A stretch of DNA of 37,444 nucleotides from CAYVUV01 sp964455095 (GCA_964455095.1 CAYVUV010000282.1:1-37444); one strand, 5' to 3'; numbered from the stretch's first letter, positions 24,162-36,054 are shown. The notes: generated by a model from the sequence alone, not told the origin. Program-made: numbers and translations.

Positions 24162-25192
24162 GGATGGGCGGGGATGATCGCGAACTTCGCCCCGTCGCCG
24201 CGCTGATGGCGCGACAGCGCCTCGGCCAGCCCCTCGAGCGGGTACTCGCCGGCGATCAGCGCGCGCCCGCCGAGGTCGCCACCACTGAGCAGATCGTACG
24301 AGCGGCGCACGTCGCGCGGCGTGAAATGAAACGGGCTCACCACCGAGACCTGATCGTAGTGCAAGCGCGCGGTGTCGAAACGCGCGTGCGTCCCGGTCGG
24401 ACAGCCGCCGAAGAGCACCACCTGGCCGCCGCGCCGCGCCAGGGCCGGCGCCGCCTCCCAGACCGAGACCTGCCCGGTGCACTCGATGACCAGATCGGCG
24501 CCGCGCCCACCGGTCAGCGCCCGAATCGGCTCGACCGCGTTGGCCGCGTCGCCGTTGATCACATCGCTGGCCCCGAGCCGGCGCGCCTCCTGGACCCGGC
24601 GGGCGCCGCGCGCCACGACGACGACGCGCCCGACGCCGCGCGAGCGCAGCACCAGCAGGTGCAGCAGCGCGATCGCACCGGCCCCGATCAGCACCACCGT
24701 GTCGTCCTCGCGAATCGTCACCTGCGACAACCCGTGCAGCACACAGGCGAGCGGCTCGAGCAGCGCCGCTTCGGTGTACGGCAGGGCGCGCGGTTTGCGG
24801 TAGAGGTTGGTGCGCACGATGTGCGCCGGCAGCTTGATGTACTCGGCGTAGGCGCCGAGGACCATGGTGTCCATCACCTGCGCGCAGAGGTTCTCCTGCT
24901 CGCGCTCGCAGTGGTAACACACGCCGCACGGCGCCGTCGGCGCCGCCATGACCTCGTCGCCCTCGCGAAAGCCGTGCACGCGGTTGCCGACTTCCGCCAG
25001 CTCGCCGGAGAACTCGTGCCCGAACAGCGTCGGCATCGGAAACTTGGGATGGCCGCGCAAGAAGGCCTTCAGATCGGTGCCGCACGTCAACGCGGCGCGG
25101 ATCTTGACGACCACGCTGTCGGGGTCGGAGCGCGGGCGCGCCACCTCGTCGAGACGAATCTCACCGGGCTGCAACAGGATGTGCGCGCGCAT
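24158..25192 (-). CDS. Zinc-dependent alcohol dehydrogenase (MDR family), first of a pair
   Basis: A 344-residue medium-chain dehydrogenase. Zinc ligands: Cys in ALTCGTDLKAFLRGHP and His-Glu in FGHEFSGELAEVGN; the structural lobe CGVCYHCEREQENLC has four Cys. The Rossmann loop is GAGAIALLHLLVL, where GAGxxA replaces GxGxxG. The GTDLK active-site segment is typical of sorbitol/threonine/galactitol dehydrogenase relatives. The start taken, ATG 25192, has AGGGG about 7 bases upstream; in-frame ATG at 25225 and 25240 would add 11 or 16 residues. The candidate promoter at 25247-25275 would put transcription start close to 25240, which favours one of the shorter starts. Confidence 0.88.
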   Translation of the reverse strand: MRAHILLQPGEIRLDEVARPRSDPDSVVVKIRAALTCGTDLKAFLRGHPKFPMPTLFGHEFSGELAEVGNRVHGFREGDEVMAAPTAPCGVCYHCEREQENLCAQVMDTMVLGAYAEYIKLPAHIVRTNLYRKPRALPYTEAALLEPLACVLHGLSQVTIREDDTVVLIGAGAIALLHLLVLRSRGVGRVVVVARGARRVQEARRLGASDVINGDAANAVEPIRALTGGRGADLVIECTGQVSVWEAAPALARRGGQVVLFGGCPTGTHARFDTARLHYDQVSVVSPFHFTPRDVRRSYDLLSGGDLGGRALIAGEYPLEGLAEALSRHQRGDGAKFAIIPAHP

Positions 25193-25246
25193 CGATGCAC
25201 CCCTGGTGCGACTCGACGGCGCCATGTCAGGCTGATACATGCTTCT

Positions 25247-25275
25247 CACGTATCGGGCAGCCCGTAGACTGTCAA
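25247..25275 (-). promoter_or_regulatory. Candidate promoter of the ADH pair
   Basis: On the minus strand perfect TTGACA (25270-25275) is followed after 17 bases by TACGTG (25247-25252). The -10 is poor. It lies in the short divergent gap with the AMMECR1 gene, on whose strand TATATT (25284-25289) may be a -10 box. Confidence 0.35.
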
Positions 25276-25324
25276 CAAAGCGGTATATTTGGCGCCTGCC
25301 CGGCTGCCTGGCGTTTGGCTCCGC

Positions 25325-25918
25325 ATGCCACAGCCCAGCGATATAATCGCCCCGCGCGAGGCGCACAGGCTGCGCCCGGCAGAGCGGCGCGCCCTGCTCG
25401 ACCTGGCGCGCACGGCCATCGGCGCCCGGCTCGGCCTTGCCGACCTGCTCGCTGTTCCGGCCCCCCCGCCCGCCTTGCTGGCCCCTGCCGGCGCCTTCGT
25501 CACCCTGCACCTGGCCGGCGAGCTGCGCGGCTGCGTCGGCACCGTGCTGGCCGTCGATCCGCTGCATGAAACCGTCCAGCGCGTCGCCTGCTCGGCCGCC
25601 TTCGGCGACCCGCGCTTCGCCCCACTGACCGCTGCCGAATGGCCCCCCCTGCAGATCGAGATCTCACACCTGAGCCCGCCCCGCCGCATCGATGCCGGGG
25701 GCGTGGTCGCCGGACGCCACGGCGTCTACGTCGTGCACGGCCCAACCCGCGGCCTGCTCTTGCCCCAGGTGGCGACTGAGCACGGCTGGGACGCGGCCCG
25801 ATTGCTCAGCGAAGCGTGCGGCAAAGCCGCGCTCCCACCCGACGCCTGGCGCGATCCAGCCACCGAGATCTACGTCTTCGAGGCCGAGGTGTTCGGCGAC
25901 GGGACCGAAGCGGCGTAA
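25325..25918 (+). CDS. AMMECR1 domain protein (AmmeMemoRadiSam A type)
   Basis: A 197-residue AMMECR1-family protein. The invariant motif LRGCVG is in LAGELRGCVGTVLAVDPLHE (about 74-93), followed by SAAFGDPRFAPLTAAEWPPLQIEIS and VYVVHGPTRGLLLPQVATEHGW. The N-terminal helix RPAERRALLDLARTAI is also typical. In bacteria and archaea the gene is often joined to a Memo-like dioxygenase and a radical SAM gene (systems B and A); neither is next to it here. Biochemical function is unknown; the conserved Cys suggests a catalytic role. The start is the ATG at 25325, and an upstream TTG is less likely. It converges on coaD, 10 bases away. Confidence 0.9.
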   Translation: MPQPSDIIAPREAHRLRPAERRALLDLARTAIGARLGLADLLAVPAPPPALLAPAGAFVTLHLAGELRGCVGTVLAVDPLHETVQRVACSAAFGDPRFAPLTAAEWPPLQIEISHLSPPRRIDAGGVVAGRHGVYVVHGPTRGLLLPQVATEHGWDAARLLSEACGKAALPPDAWRDPATEIYVFEAEVFGDGTEAA

Positions 25919-25928
25919 GCGCGGCCGC

Positions 25929-26426
25929 TCACCCAACGCGGCGGGCGACCTTCGCGACCAGGCGTTCGTGGACGACCGGCGGCACCAGACCGGAGACGTC
26001 GCCGCCCAGGCTGGCAACCTCCTTCACCAGCCGCGAGGCGGTGTAGAAGTAGGCCTCGCTGGCCATCATGAAGAAGGTTTCGACGCGCGTGTTCAGGTGG
26101 CGGTTCATCATCGCCATCTGGAACTCGTACTCGAAATCCGACACCGCGCGCAGGCCGCGGATGATGATGTGCGCTTCGACCCGGTCGCAGTAATCGACCA
26201 GCAGGCCCTGGAAGGCGTCGACGGTGACGCGTGGCGCGACCTTCGCCAGCGCCGCGCGGATCATGTCCACGCGCTCCTCGGCGCTGAACAGGGCGTTGTC
26301 CTTGGCCGGATTGTGCGCCACCGCGACCACCACCTGGTCAAACGCCGACAACGCACGGCAGACGATATCCAGATGACCTTTGGTGAAGGGATCGAACGAT
26401 CCCGCGTACACCGCTTTCCGCTTCAC
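25929..26426 (-). CDS. coaD: Phosphopantetheine adenylyltransferase
   Basis: A 165-residue PPAT, which makes dephospho-CoA from 4'-phosphopantetheine and ATP. The nucleotidyltransferase motif is AVYAGSFDPFTKGHLDIV with TxGH (His18 region). RGLRAVSDFEYEFQMAMMNR is the family signature. Near the end, YTASRLVKEVASLGGDVSGLVPP corresponds to the ISSSLVRE motif, with Thr-Ala in place of the usual Ser-Ser. The start is GTG at 26426, whose GTGA overlaps the rsmD stop; no ATG is near. The order rsmD-coaD is common in bacteria. Confidence 0.95.
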   Translation of the reverse strand: MKRKAVYAGSFDPFTKGHLDIVCRALSAFDQVVVAVAHNPAKDNALFSAEERVDMIRAALAKVAPRVTVDAFQGLLVDYCDRVEAHIIIRGLRAVSDFEYEFQMAMMNRHLNTRVETFFMMASEAYFYTASRLVKEVASLGGDVSGLVPPVVHERLVAKVARRVG

Positions 26427-27007
26427 GACTCCGCCATCTCTTCGCTCTCGCCGGTCACGCCGAACAACGTCAGGGCTGTCTTTCCATAGCGCCGGGTTTG
26501 GGTCAACCGGAGGGGACCGTAGGCACCGGCGAGCTGGTCGTCGACATGCCCCTCGGCAACCACCCAGGCACCGGGGCCGAGCACCGCCGCCGCTGCCAGT
26601 TGGGTCAGCGTCTCGGCGAGCAGCCCCTTGCCGTACGGCGGGTCGAGTAGCACGCCGTCGAACCGGGTCGGGCGGCGCGCCAGCTCGCGCAGCGCGCGCC
26701 CCGCCGGCATCACCAGAACCTCGACCCGCCCCGCGAACCCACACGCCTCCGCATTGCGCCGCAGGGCGTCGGCGGCCGCCCGGTGATGCTCGACAAACAC
26801 GGCCCGCGCGGCGCCGCGGCTCAGGGCCTCGAGCCCCAGGGCGCCGCTGCCGGCGAAGAGATCGAGCACGGTGGCGCCGTCGAAGTCGAAGCGGCTGGCA
26901 ACGATGCTGAACAGCGCCTCCTTGACGCGGTCGGCCGTCGGTCGCACCGCCTCGCCGCGCAACGCGCGCAACCGCCGCCCTTTGGCACTGCCGGCTATGA
27001 TGCGCAT
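26423..27007 (-). CDS. rsmD: 16S rRNA (guanine-966-N2)-methyltransferase
   Basis: A 194-residue SAM-dependent methyltransferase that modifies G966 of 16S rRNA. It starts with MRIIAGSAKGRRLRAL, as in RsmD, then RPTADRVKEALFSIV, the SAM loop VLDLFAGSGALGLEALSRGA and the catalytic DPPYGKG. The C-terminus, RRYGKTALTLFG, is the usual Gln-Arg-x-Tyr-Gly-like end of the family. The ATG at 27005-27007 is chosen; the frame continues 76 codons upstream across the divergent lipoprotein start but with no family sequence. Its stop overlaps the coaD start, so the two are translated together. Confidence 0.94.
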   Translation of the reverse strand: MRIIAGSAKGRRLRALRGEAVRPTADRVKEALFSIVASRFDFDGATVLDLFAGSGALGLEALSRGAARAVFVEHHRAAADALRRNAEACGFAGRVEVLVMPAGRALRELARRPTRFDGVLLDPPYGKGLLAETLTQLAAAAVLGPGAWVVAEGHVDDQLAGAYGPLRLTQTRRYGKTALTLFGVTGESEEMAES

Positions 27008-27128
27008 GGCTGCCGGACGCTTAGAGCTTCCGGCGTGGCACCGCAAACCGACCGCACGCGGGCGCCGCTTGAGCGCCCCGCTGCGCACAGCTACAAGGGC
27101 GAGGTCCAGCGCGAGAGGAATCGACACG

Positions 27129-27872
27129 ATGCGAGCACATGCGGTGAGAATGATGGTGATCGGCGGCCTCCTGGCCGGCATGGCGACCGTGCCGGGGTGC
27201 GGTCCGAGCAGCGAAGACGTGGCCGAGATGCGCAATCAACAGCGCTTGATTCTCGCCAAGCTGGGCGAGATCGAAAAGAAGCTCGACCAGGCCGGGGCGC
27301 GCCCGGCCGCCCGCCAGGCCGCGGCCGGACCCGACGCGACCAAGGCCTATGACCTACCGGTCGGAGACTCCGCCATCCGCGGGCCGGAGAATGCCCCGGT
27401 GACCATCGTCGAGTTCTCCGACTACCAGTGCCCGTTCTGTGCCCGTTCGGAGCCGCTGATCCGGGACGTCCTGAAGGAGTTCCCCACCCAGGTGCGCTTC
27501 GTCTACAAGCACATGCCGCTGGTCTCCCTGCACCCCAATGCGATGGGAGCCGCCCAGGCCGCCACCGCCGCCGGCAAGCAGGGCAAGTTCTGGGAGATGC
27601 ACGACCTGTTGTTCGCCAATCAGCGCGCCCTGCAGCCGGAGAACCTCAAGACCTACGCCCAGCAGATCGGCTTGGATATGGCCAAGTTCGAAGCCGACAT
27701 GGCCTCGCCCGAAGTTCGGGCGGCCATCCAGGCCGATGTCCAGCTCGCCCGCACGGCCGGTGTGCGCGGCACCCCGACCATTTTCGTCAACGGCAAGCTC
27801 GCCACCAACCGCTCGGTCGAGGGCTTCAAGGAAATGATCCAGCCCCTGCTGAAAGACAAGGCAGCGGGCTGA
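27129..27872 (+). CDS. DsbA/DsbG-like thioredoxin-fold lipoprotein
   Basis: A 247-residue exported thiol oxidoreductase. A lipoprotein signal ends MATVPGC (Cys24). A short coiled coil follows (MRNQQRLILAKLGEIEKKL, about 34-52), then an Ala/Pro linker. The thioredoxin domain starts with VTIVEFSDYQCPFC (Cys101-Pro-Phe-Cys104), continues with the helical insert HPNAMGAAQAATAAGKQGKF, and ends with cis-Pro216 in VRGTPTIFVNG. This is the thioredoxin_4 (DsbA/DsbG, BdbD) group. It probably forms or isomerises disulfides in the periplasm. The two genes just downstream encode secreted proteins with many Cys, which are plausible clients. A GAGAGG site lies upstream. Confidence 0.9.
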   Translation: MRAHAVRMMVIGGLLAGMATVPGCGPSSEDVAEMRNQQRLILAKLGEIEKKLDQAGARPAARQAAAGPDATKAYDLPVGDSAIRGPENAPVTIVEFSDYQCPFCARSEPLIRDVLKEFPTQVRFVYKHMPLVSLHPNAMGAAQAATAAGKQGKFWEMHDLLFANQRALQPENLKTYAQQIGLDMAKFEADMASPEVRAAIQADVQLARTAGVRGTPTIFVNGKLATNRSVEGFKEMIQPLLKDKAAG

Positions 27873-27962
27873 GCCGCGGCCCCCCTGCGTAGATCCCCCT
27901 AGGGCGGTCGCCAACCCCTGCGACCTTTCAAGCGCCCGAGCGACGGAACAGGCGCTAATCCC

Positions 27963-27991
27963 TTGAGCCAACTGCCCGGAGCAGTTAGGGT
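27963..27991 (+). promoter_or_regulatory. Candidate promoter with embedded inverted repeat for the copper-monooxygenase-like gene
   Basis: TTGAGC (27963-27968) and TAGGGT (27986-27991) are 17 bases apart, a fair -35 and weak -10. Between them lies the inverted repeat AACTGC/GCAGTT (27970-27986, 5-base centre). A repressor or an activator bound there could control the promoter. An ACGTACGT palindrome (28004-28011) follows, then a GGGAGGGGG ribosome-binding site. No known riboswitch consensus is recognised in 27873-28033. Confidence 0.3.
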
Positions 27992-28033
27992 AAATACTCA
28001 ACTACGTACGTTCTTTAGCCGGGAGGGGGTTGC

Positions 28034-30058
28034 ATGCGGATAGTGCATTGGCGCGCCACGGTCACGGGTGTGCTGGTGGCGGCGCTGCTGAGCGTCGGAA
28101 CCAGTTCAACGAGTTACGCCGAGGATTGCGAGGTCGAGTTTTCCAGCACCTTCGACCTGATCCAGAAGGCGATCTTCGAGAACCGCGGCTGCACCAGCTC
28201 CTTCTGCCACGAGGGCACGTTTCCCGCCGGCGGTCTCGACCTCACGGAAGGCAACTCCTACGACAGCCTGATCGGCGTTCCGGCCCAGACGGTCGCCGAT
28301 TGGCAGCGCGTCGTACCCGGCCAACGCGACATCAGCCTCCTGTTTGTCAACGTCGCCGCCAAGACGTTTCCCGGACAGGTCCACGCCCCGCTGCGCGCCA
28401 TGCCGCTCGATCCCATCCCCGCCTTGACCAGCGACCAGGTCGATGCGTTGCGGCGCTGGATCGAAGCCGGCGCACCCAAGGACGGCGTCGTGCCGAAGAC
28501 CGGCGAGCTACTCGATGCGTGCCTGCCGCCGCCTGAGCCGATCGAGATCACGCCCCTGCCGCCGCCGCCGGCCGGTGTCGGCGTGCAGATTCGCATGCCG
28601 CGCTGGTACCTCGATCCGCACAGCGAGCACGAGGTCTGCTACGCCAGCTACTACGACGTTACCGCGCAGGTGCCGGTCGAATTCCTCAGTCCCGACGGCA
28701 AGAGCTTTCGCTACAAGAGCAGCCAGATTCGCCAGGATCCCCTCAGCCATCACCTGATCGTCAACAGCTACGAAGGACGGTTCGCACCCGACGCGTCCCA
28801 GTGGGGCACGTTCAGATGCCGCGGCGGCGAGCACGAGAACGACGTCTGCAATCCGCTCGACATCGATCCCGCCACCAACATCAACAATCTCTGCGGACCC
28901 GACGGCGGCTGCGCCAACGACCCGCAGATCGGCGTGGCCTGTGTCGGGGCACCCCCGGGCGACGGCGGAGCCGGCGTCGGCCTCAATTCCGGCGGCTTCA
29001 CCGGCACGCAAGAGACGGCCGCATCGTTCAACTACCCCGAGGGCGTGTACAACGAAGTGGCCCTCAAGGGCATGATCCTTTGGAACTCGCACGCCTTCAA
29101 CCTCACCGACAAGCGCGGCAAGCTCGAAGCCTGGCTCAACTTCGATTTCGCCCCCATGGACGAGCAGATCACGCCGGTGCGCGGTATCTTCAACACGACC
29201 AAGCTGTTCGCCACCAACACCATGCCGTACACGGCCGAAGAGATCTGTCAGCACCACGTCCTGCCACCCGATGCGCAGCTCTTCGAGCTCAGCTCGCACA
29301 CGCACAAGCGCGGCAAACGCTGGCGGACCTTCATCGGCCGCTTCTCCTGCGACGGCGGCCCCAAAGCCGGTGCCCCATGTTCGCCGTTCGGCCCCGACGA
29401 GCAGTACAACACACCGGACCTCTGTGCCGGGGCGCCGTGCCGTTCGGAGACCGATCCCGACGGCGATCCGCAGGACAGCCTGGTGTACACCAACCTGGTC
29501 TACAACGATCCGCTGGTGCTGCGCTTCGACCCGCCGCGCGCGTTCCCCGGCGTGGGTTCGTCGGACGCCGAACGCACCCTCACCTTCTGCTCGATCTACG
29601 ACAACGGCGTGCTCGACCCCGCCGAGGTCAAGAAGCAGTCGACCTCGCCGCCGACGCCGATTGGCATTCCCGGCCTGATCGGCGGCCCCTGTGTGACGCC
29701 AACACACTGCACCGAAGGACGTGTCGGCGAGGCCTGCATCGGCGACAACGACGTGGCGCGCGATGCGTCGTGCAACTCGCCCATGGCCGGGGACTGCAAT
29801 GAGGACCTGTCTGTCAGCATCGACGAGTTGCTGACCGGCGTAAACATCGCCTTGGGCGCCGACTCCGTCAGCACGTGCCCGGAGATGGACATGAGCCGCA
29901 ACGGCGCGGTCGGAGTCGACGAGCTGGTCATGGCGGTCAACTCCTCGCTCCATCCGGCCCCGTCCATCGACGGCTCCTGCGACGCCTGCCCGCTCAAGGG
30001 CGGCGTGACGACCGAGGACGAGATGTTCATTCTGATGGGGTCGTTCTACGTTCCGTAG
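28034..30058 (+). CDS. Secreted PHM-type copper monooxygenase-like protein with dockerin-like insertion
   Basis: A 674-residue exported protein (signal about 1-29, cut near SYA/ED). Residues 30-165 resemble the cytochrome-like/planctomycete-type domain with a CX4CH motif (CTSSFCH) and AGGLDL. The rest resembles copper type II monooxygenases (PHM/DBM): His239-His240 (LSHHLIVNSYEG), His353 (WNSHAFNLTD), the HTH pair 422-424 (SSHTHKRG) and Met664 in TTEDEMFILM, equal to the CuH/CuM ligands His-His-His and His-His-Met. Cys-rich inserts lie at 261-303 and 439-469. Between CSIYDNG (519-525) and the Met motif is a block of about 100 residues with a dockerin-like EF-hand pair (586-640). The substrate is unknown; hydroxylase activity is inference. 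Confidence 0.78.
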   Translation: MRIVHWRATVTGVLVAALLSVGTSSTSYAEDCEVEFSSTFDLIQKAIFENRGCTSSFCHEGTFPAGGLDLTEGNSYDSLIGVPAQTVADWQRVVPGQRDISLLFVNVAAKTFPGQVHAPLRAMPLDPIPALTSDQVDALRRWIEAGAPKDGVVPKTGELLDACLPPPEPIEITPLPPPPAGVGVQIRMPRWYLDPHSEHEVCYASYYDVTAQVPVEFLSPDGKSFRYKSSQIRQDPLSHHLIVNSYEGRFAPDASQWGTFRCRGGEHENDVCNPLDIDPATNINNLCGPDGGCANDPQIGVACVGAPPGDGGAGVGLNSGGFTGTQETAASFNYPEGVYNEVALKGMILWNSHAFNLTDKRGKLEAWLNFDFAPMDEQITPVRGIFNTTKLFATNTMPYTAEEICQHHVLPPDAQLFELSSHTHKRGKRWRTFIGRFSCDGGPKAGAPCSPFGPDEQYNTPDLCAGAPCRSETDPDGDPQDSLVYTNLVYNDPLVLRFDPPRAFPGVGSSDAERTLTFCSIYDNGVLDPAEVKKQSTSPPTPIGIPGLIGGPCVTPTHCTEGRVGEACIGDNDVARDASCNSPMAGDCNEDLSVSIDELLTGVNIALGADSVSTCPEMDMSRNGAVGVDELVMAVNSSLHPAPSIDGSCDACPLKGGVTTEDEMFILMGSFYVP

Positions 30059-30077
30059 GACAGCCGGTTCCACATGC

Positions 30078-31034
30078 GTGACGCGGCGGCGGACACCGGT
30101 TCCGCCGCCGCGCTCGCTCCGGCACATCGGGGCGCCGCACCGCCTGCGCGCCCTCGTCTTCGCGTTCCACCTGCTGGCGCTCGGGCTCCCGTCGGTCGGC
30201 TACGCGCACGGACAGCCGGCGACGCTCAACGACTGGGGCAACTTCAACCGCAGCCGCGCGCGCTGTCAGCGCATGATCGGGTTTGCCGCCGGCCAGTGCG
30301 GCCTCGCCGCCTGGGACGTGCGCCGCGCCTGCCGGGAAGCCGAGTTGGCGGGCGAAACCTGCGACACGGAGGCCGCCTCCAACACGATCGAAGGCTTGCG
30401 CCGCAACGCCATCGACATCGTCGCCGCCTCCTGCCCGCCGCTCGACGTCCAGAACCTGCGCTTCACCGACCTCTTCGAAGCGCAAACCGACGTCATTCGC
30501 TTCTGCCGCGAGGTGACCACCGCGGTCGAGTCCGCCGTCTTCGGACCGGCCGGCAGCGACACCAGCGACCCCGAGGTCAACGCCTGTCGACTGATCACGG
30601 CGCGGACCACATCGAACCTGCTCGCCCTGGCGTTCGACAGTCGCACCGGCGCGATGAACCGCATCGCCGCCTCGGCCATGCCGGCCATGCGCCTGTCGCG
30701 CAAGACGATTCTCCTGCAGCGCAGCGCGGACTATCTCACCTGGGCGCGCGAGCCGAGTGCCACGCGCATCGCCACCGTCTGCCCGGAGGCGATGTTCGAG
30801 TCGATCTACGGCCGCAGCACGGCCGCCTTTCTGATTGGCATCACCAGTCGCGCAGACTGCCTGGTCGGCGCCACCTACGCCCAGGCCGCCGTCACCTGCA
30901 TCCCGCCGATCTGCGGCAACGGCATGCAGGAACCGGGCGAGCAGTGCGACGACGGCAACAGCGACGAGGGGGACCTGTGCAAGTCCAACTGCAGCAAGAC
31001 TGCGCCGACCGCCGCTGACCGTCAGGTGCGGTAG
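30078..31034 (+). CDS. Secreted Cys-rich protein with DUF4215-type C-terminus
   Basis: A 318-residue exported protein I do not recognise in its main part. The GTG start gives a long basic leader, then a hydrophobic segment (LRALVFAFHLLALGLPSVGYAHG). The body is helical with spaced Cys residues (for example RARCQRMIG, AGQCGLAAW, RRACREAEL, GETCDTEAA), which should form disulfides. The last 45 residues hold the Cys-rich repeat CGNGMQEPGEQCDDGNSDEGD, common in large secreted proteins of myxobacteria-like lineages. It follows the copper-monooxygenase-like gene by 19 bases and is probably co-expressed, perhaps as its partner. It overlaps the argJ 3' end by 13 bases. Confidence 0.8.
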   Translation: MTRRRTPVPPPRSLRHIGAPHRLRALVFAFHLLALGLPSVGYAHGQPATLNDWGNFNRSRARCQRMIGFAAGQCGLAAWDVRRACREAELAGETCDTEAASNTIEGLRRNAIDIVAASCPPLDVQNLRFTDLFEAQTDVIRFCREVTTAVESAVFGPAGSDTSDPEVNACRLITARTTSNLLALAFDSRTGAMNRIAASAMPAMRLSRKTILLQRSADYLTWAREPSATRIATVCPEAMFESIYGRSTAAFLIGITSRADCLVGATYAQAAVTCIPPICGNGMQEPGEQCDDGNSDEGDLCKSNCSKTAPTAADRQVR

Positions 31035-32230
31035 TCGGAGTTGAAGCGGACGTAATCGACGGTCAGGTCGCTGGCCATGCGCTGCGCACTGGCGCGGCCG
31101 GCGTGCAGGTCCAGCGTCAGCGCAAACTCGTCGGCGGCCACCACCTTGGCGGCCCGGCGCTCCGTGCGCCCGACCACTTCGACGCCGCGGCGCACGACCG
31201 GGACATCGTTCAAGAAGACGTCGAGTCGCGCCGGGTCGAAGCGCGCCCCGCTGTAGCCGGCCGCGCAGACGATACGCCCCGCGTACGGGTCGCCGCCGAA
31301 GAAGGCGCTCTTGCACAGCGGCGAGCGGGCGATAGCGTCGGCCACCCGCGCCGCGTCGCGCGCGGTGCGCGCCCCGCGCACGGTAATGTCGACGAGCTTG
31401 GTCGCGCCCTCGCCGTCCTTGACGATGGCGCGCGCCAGGCCGCGCATGATCCGGCCGACCGCCGCCGCGAATGCCCCGAACGCCGCGCTCGCCGGCGTGA
31501 GCACCGGGGTGTCGGCGACACCGTTGGCCAGCAGCAGCACGGTGTCGTTGGTGCTCATGTCGCCGTCGACCACGATCTGATTGAACGACTGCGGCAGCCC
31601 GAGCCTCAGCGCCTTGCGCAGGGCGGGACGCGAGACGCGCGCGTCGGTGAGCACGTAGGCCAGCATCGTCGCCATGTTGGGCGCGATCATCCCGGCGCCC
31701 TTGCACATGCCCGCGATCGTCACCGTGCGGCCGCCGATCGCCACGCGCTCGACGGCGAACTTGGCGAAGGCGTCGGTAGTCATGATGCCGTCCAGCGCCT
31801 CGTGAAAGCCGTCCGCCGCCAGACCGCGCACCGCCTCGCGCACGCCGCGGCGCACGGTCGCCAGCGGCAGCGGCACGCCGATGCGGCCGGTCGACGACGG
31901 CACCACCAATGCCGGAGCAATGCCCAACCCGTCGGCCACCAGCCGCGTCATCTCGCGCGCCACCCGCAAACCACCTTGTCCGGTGTAGGCGTTGGCGTTG
32001 CCGCTGTTGACCAGGATCGCCTGCACGCGCCCGGCTTTGAGACGCTGCTGGCCGATCAGCACCGGCGCCGCCTTCACCAGGTTGGTCGTAAAGGCGCCGA
32101 CCGCGACCGCCGGTCGCTCGGAGACGATCAACCCGATGTCGCGCTTGCCGCTCTGCTTGAGGCCGCAGTGGACGCCGGCAAAGCGGAACCCCGGCACCAG
32201 GACGGGGCGCCGCTCGATCGCAACCTTCAT
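31022..32230 (-). CDS. argJ: Bifunctional glutamate N-acetyltransferase/ornithine acetyltransferase
   Basis: A 402-residue ArgJ. It transfers acetyl from N-acetylornithine to glutamate in the cyclic arginine pathway. The autocleavage motif is KGAGMIAPNMATML, where Thr188 becomes the N-terminal nucleophile of the beta chain; the oxyanion-hole STG in VVPSSTGRIGVPLP and the Asn of the C-terminus (RFNSDYRT) are kept. The full length and clean motifs suggest an active enzyme. Whether it is bifunctional or monofunctional cannot be judged by eye. It starts 7 bases after secA and may be co-transcribed with it. The ATG at 32228-32230 is chosen at the family start. Confidence 0.95.
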   Translation of the reverse strand: MKVAIERRPVLVPGFRFAGVHCGLKQSGKRDIGLIVSERPAVAVGAFTTNLVKAAPVLIGQQRLKAGRVQAILVNSGNANAYTGQGGLRVAREMTRLVADGLGIAPALVVPSSTGRIGVPLPLATVRRGVREAVRGLAADGFHEALDGIMTTDAFAKFAVERVAIGGRTVTIAGMCKGAGMIAPNMATMLAYVLTDARVSRPALRKALRLGLPQSFNQIVVDGDMSTNDTVLLLANGVADTPVLTPASAAFGAFAAAVGRIMRGLARAIVKDGEGATKLVDITVRGARTARDAARVADAIARSPLCKSAFFGGDPYAGRIVCAAGYSGARFDPARLDVFLNDVPVVRRGVEVVGRTERRAAKVVAADEFALTLDLHAGRASAQRMASDLTVDYVRFNSDYRT

Positions 32231-32237
32231 CCGCGGC

Positions 32238-36017
<3,780 letters not shown>

Positions 36018-36054
36018 CTGGGCACCTTCCGTCGATTTGACTGCTTAAACCCGC

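Noticed and set aside
27873..28033. A riboswitch in the leader of the copper monooxygenase-like gene
   Set aside because: Several small hairpins exist, but no consensus of c-di-GMP, glycine, cobalamin or fluoride riboswitches could be matched.
28187..28210. CX4CH in the copper monooxygenase-like protein as a heme c site
   Set aside because: Heme c attachment normally needs CXXCH. CX4CH is the form seen in this secreted domain type and may be a disulfide or a variant heme site, so a cytochrome claim is not made.
28508..30127. A 539-codon minus-strand frame opposite the copper monooxygenase gene
   Set aside because: No domain is seen, and the opposite strand has copper ligands, signal peptide and dockerin motif.
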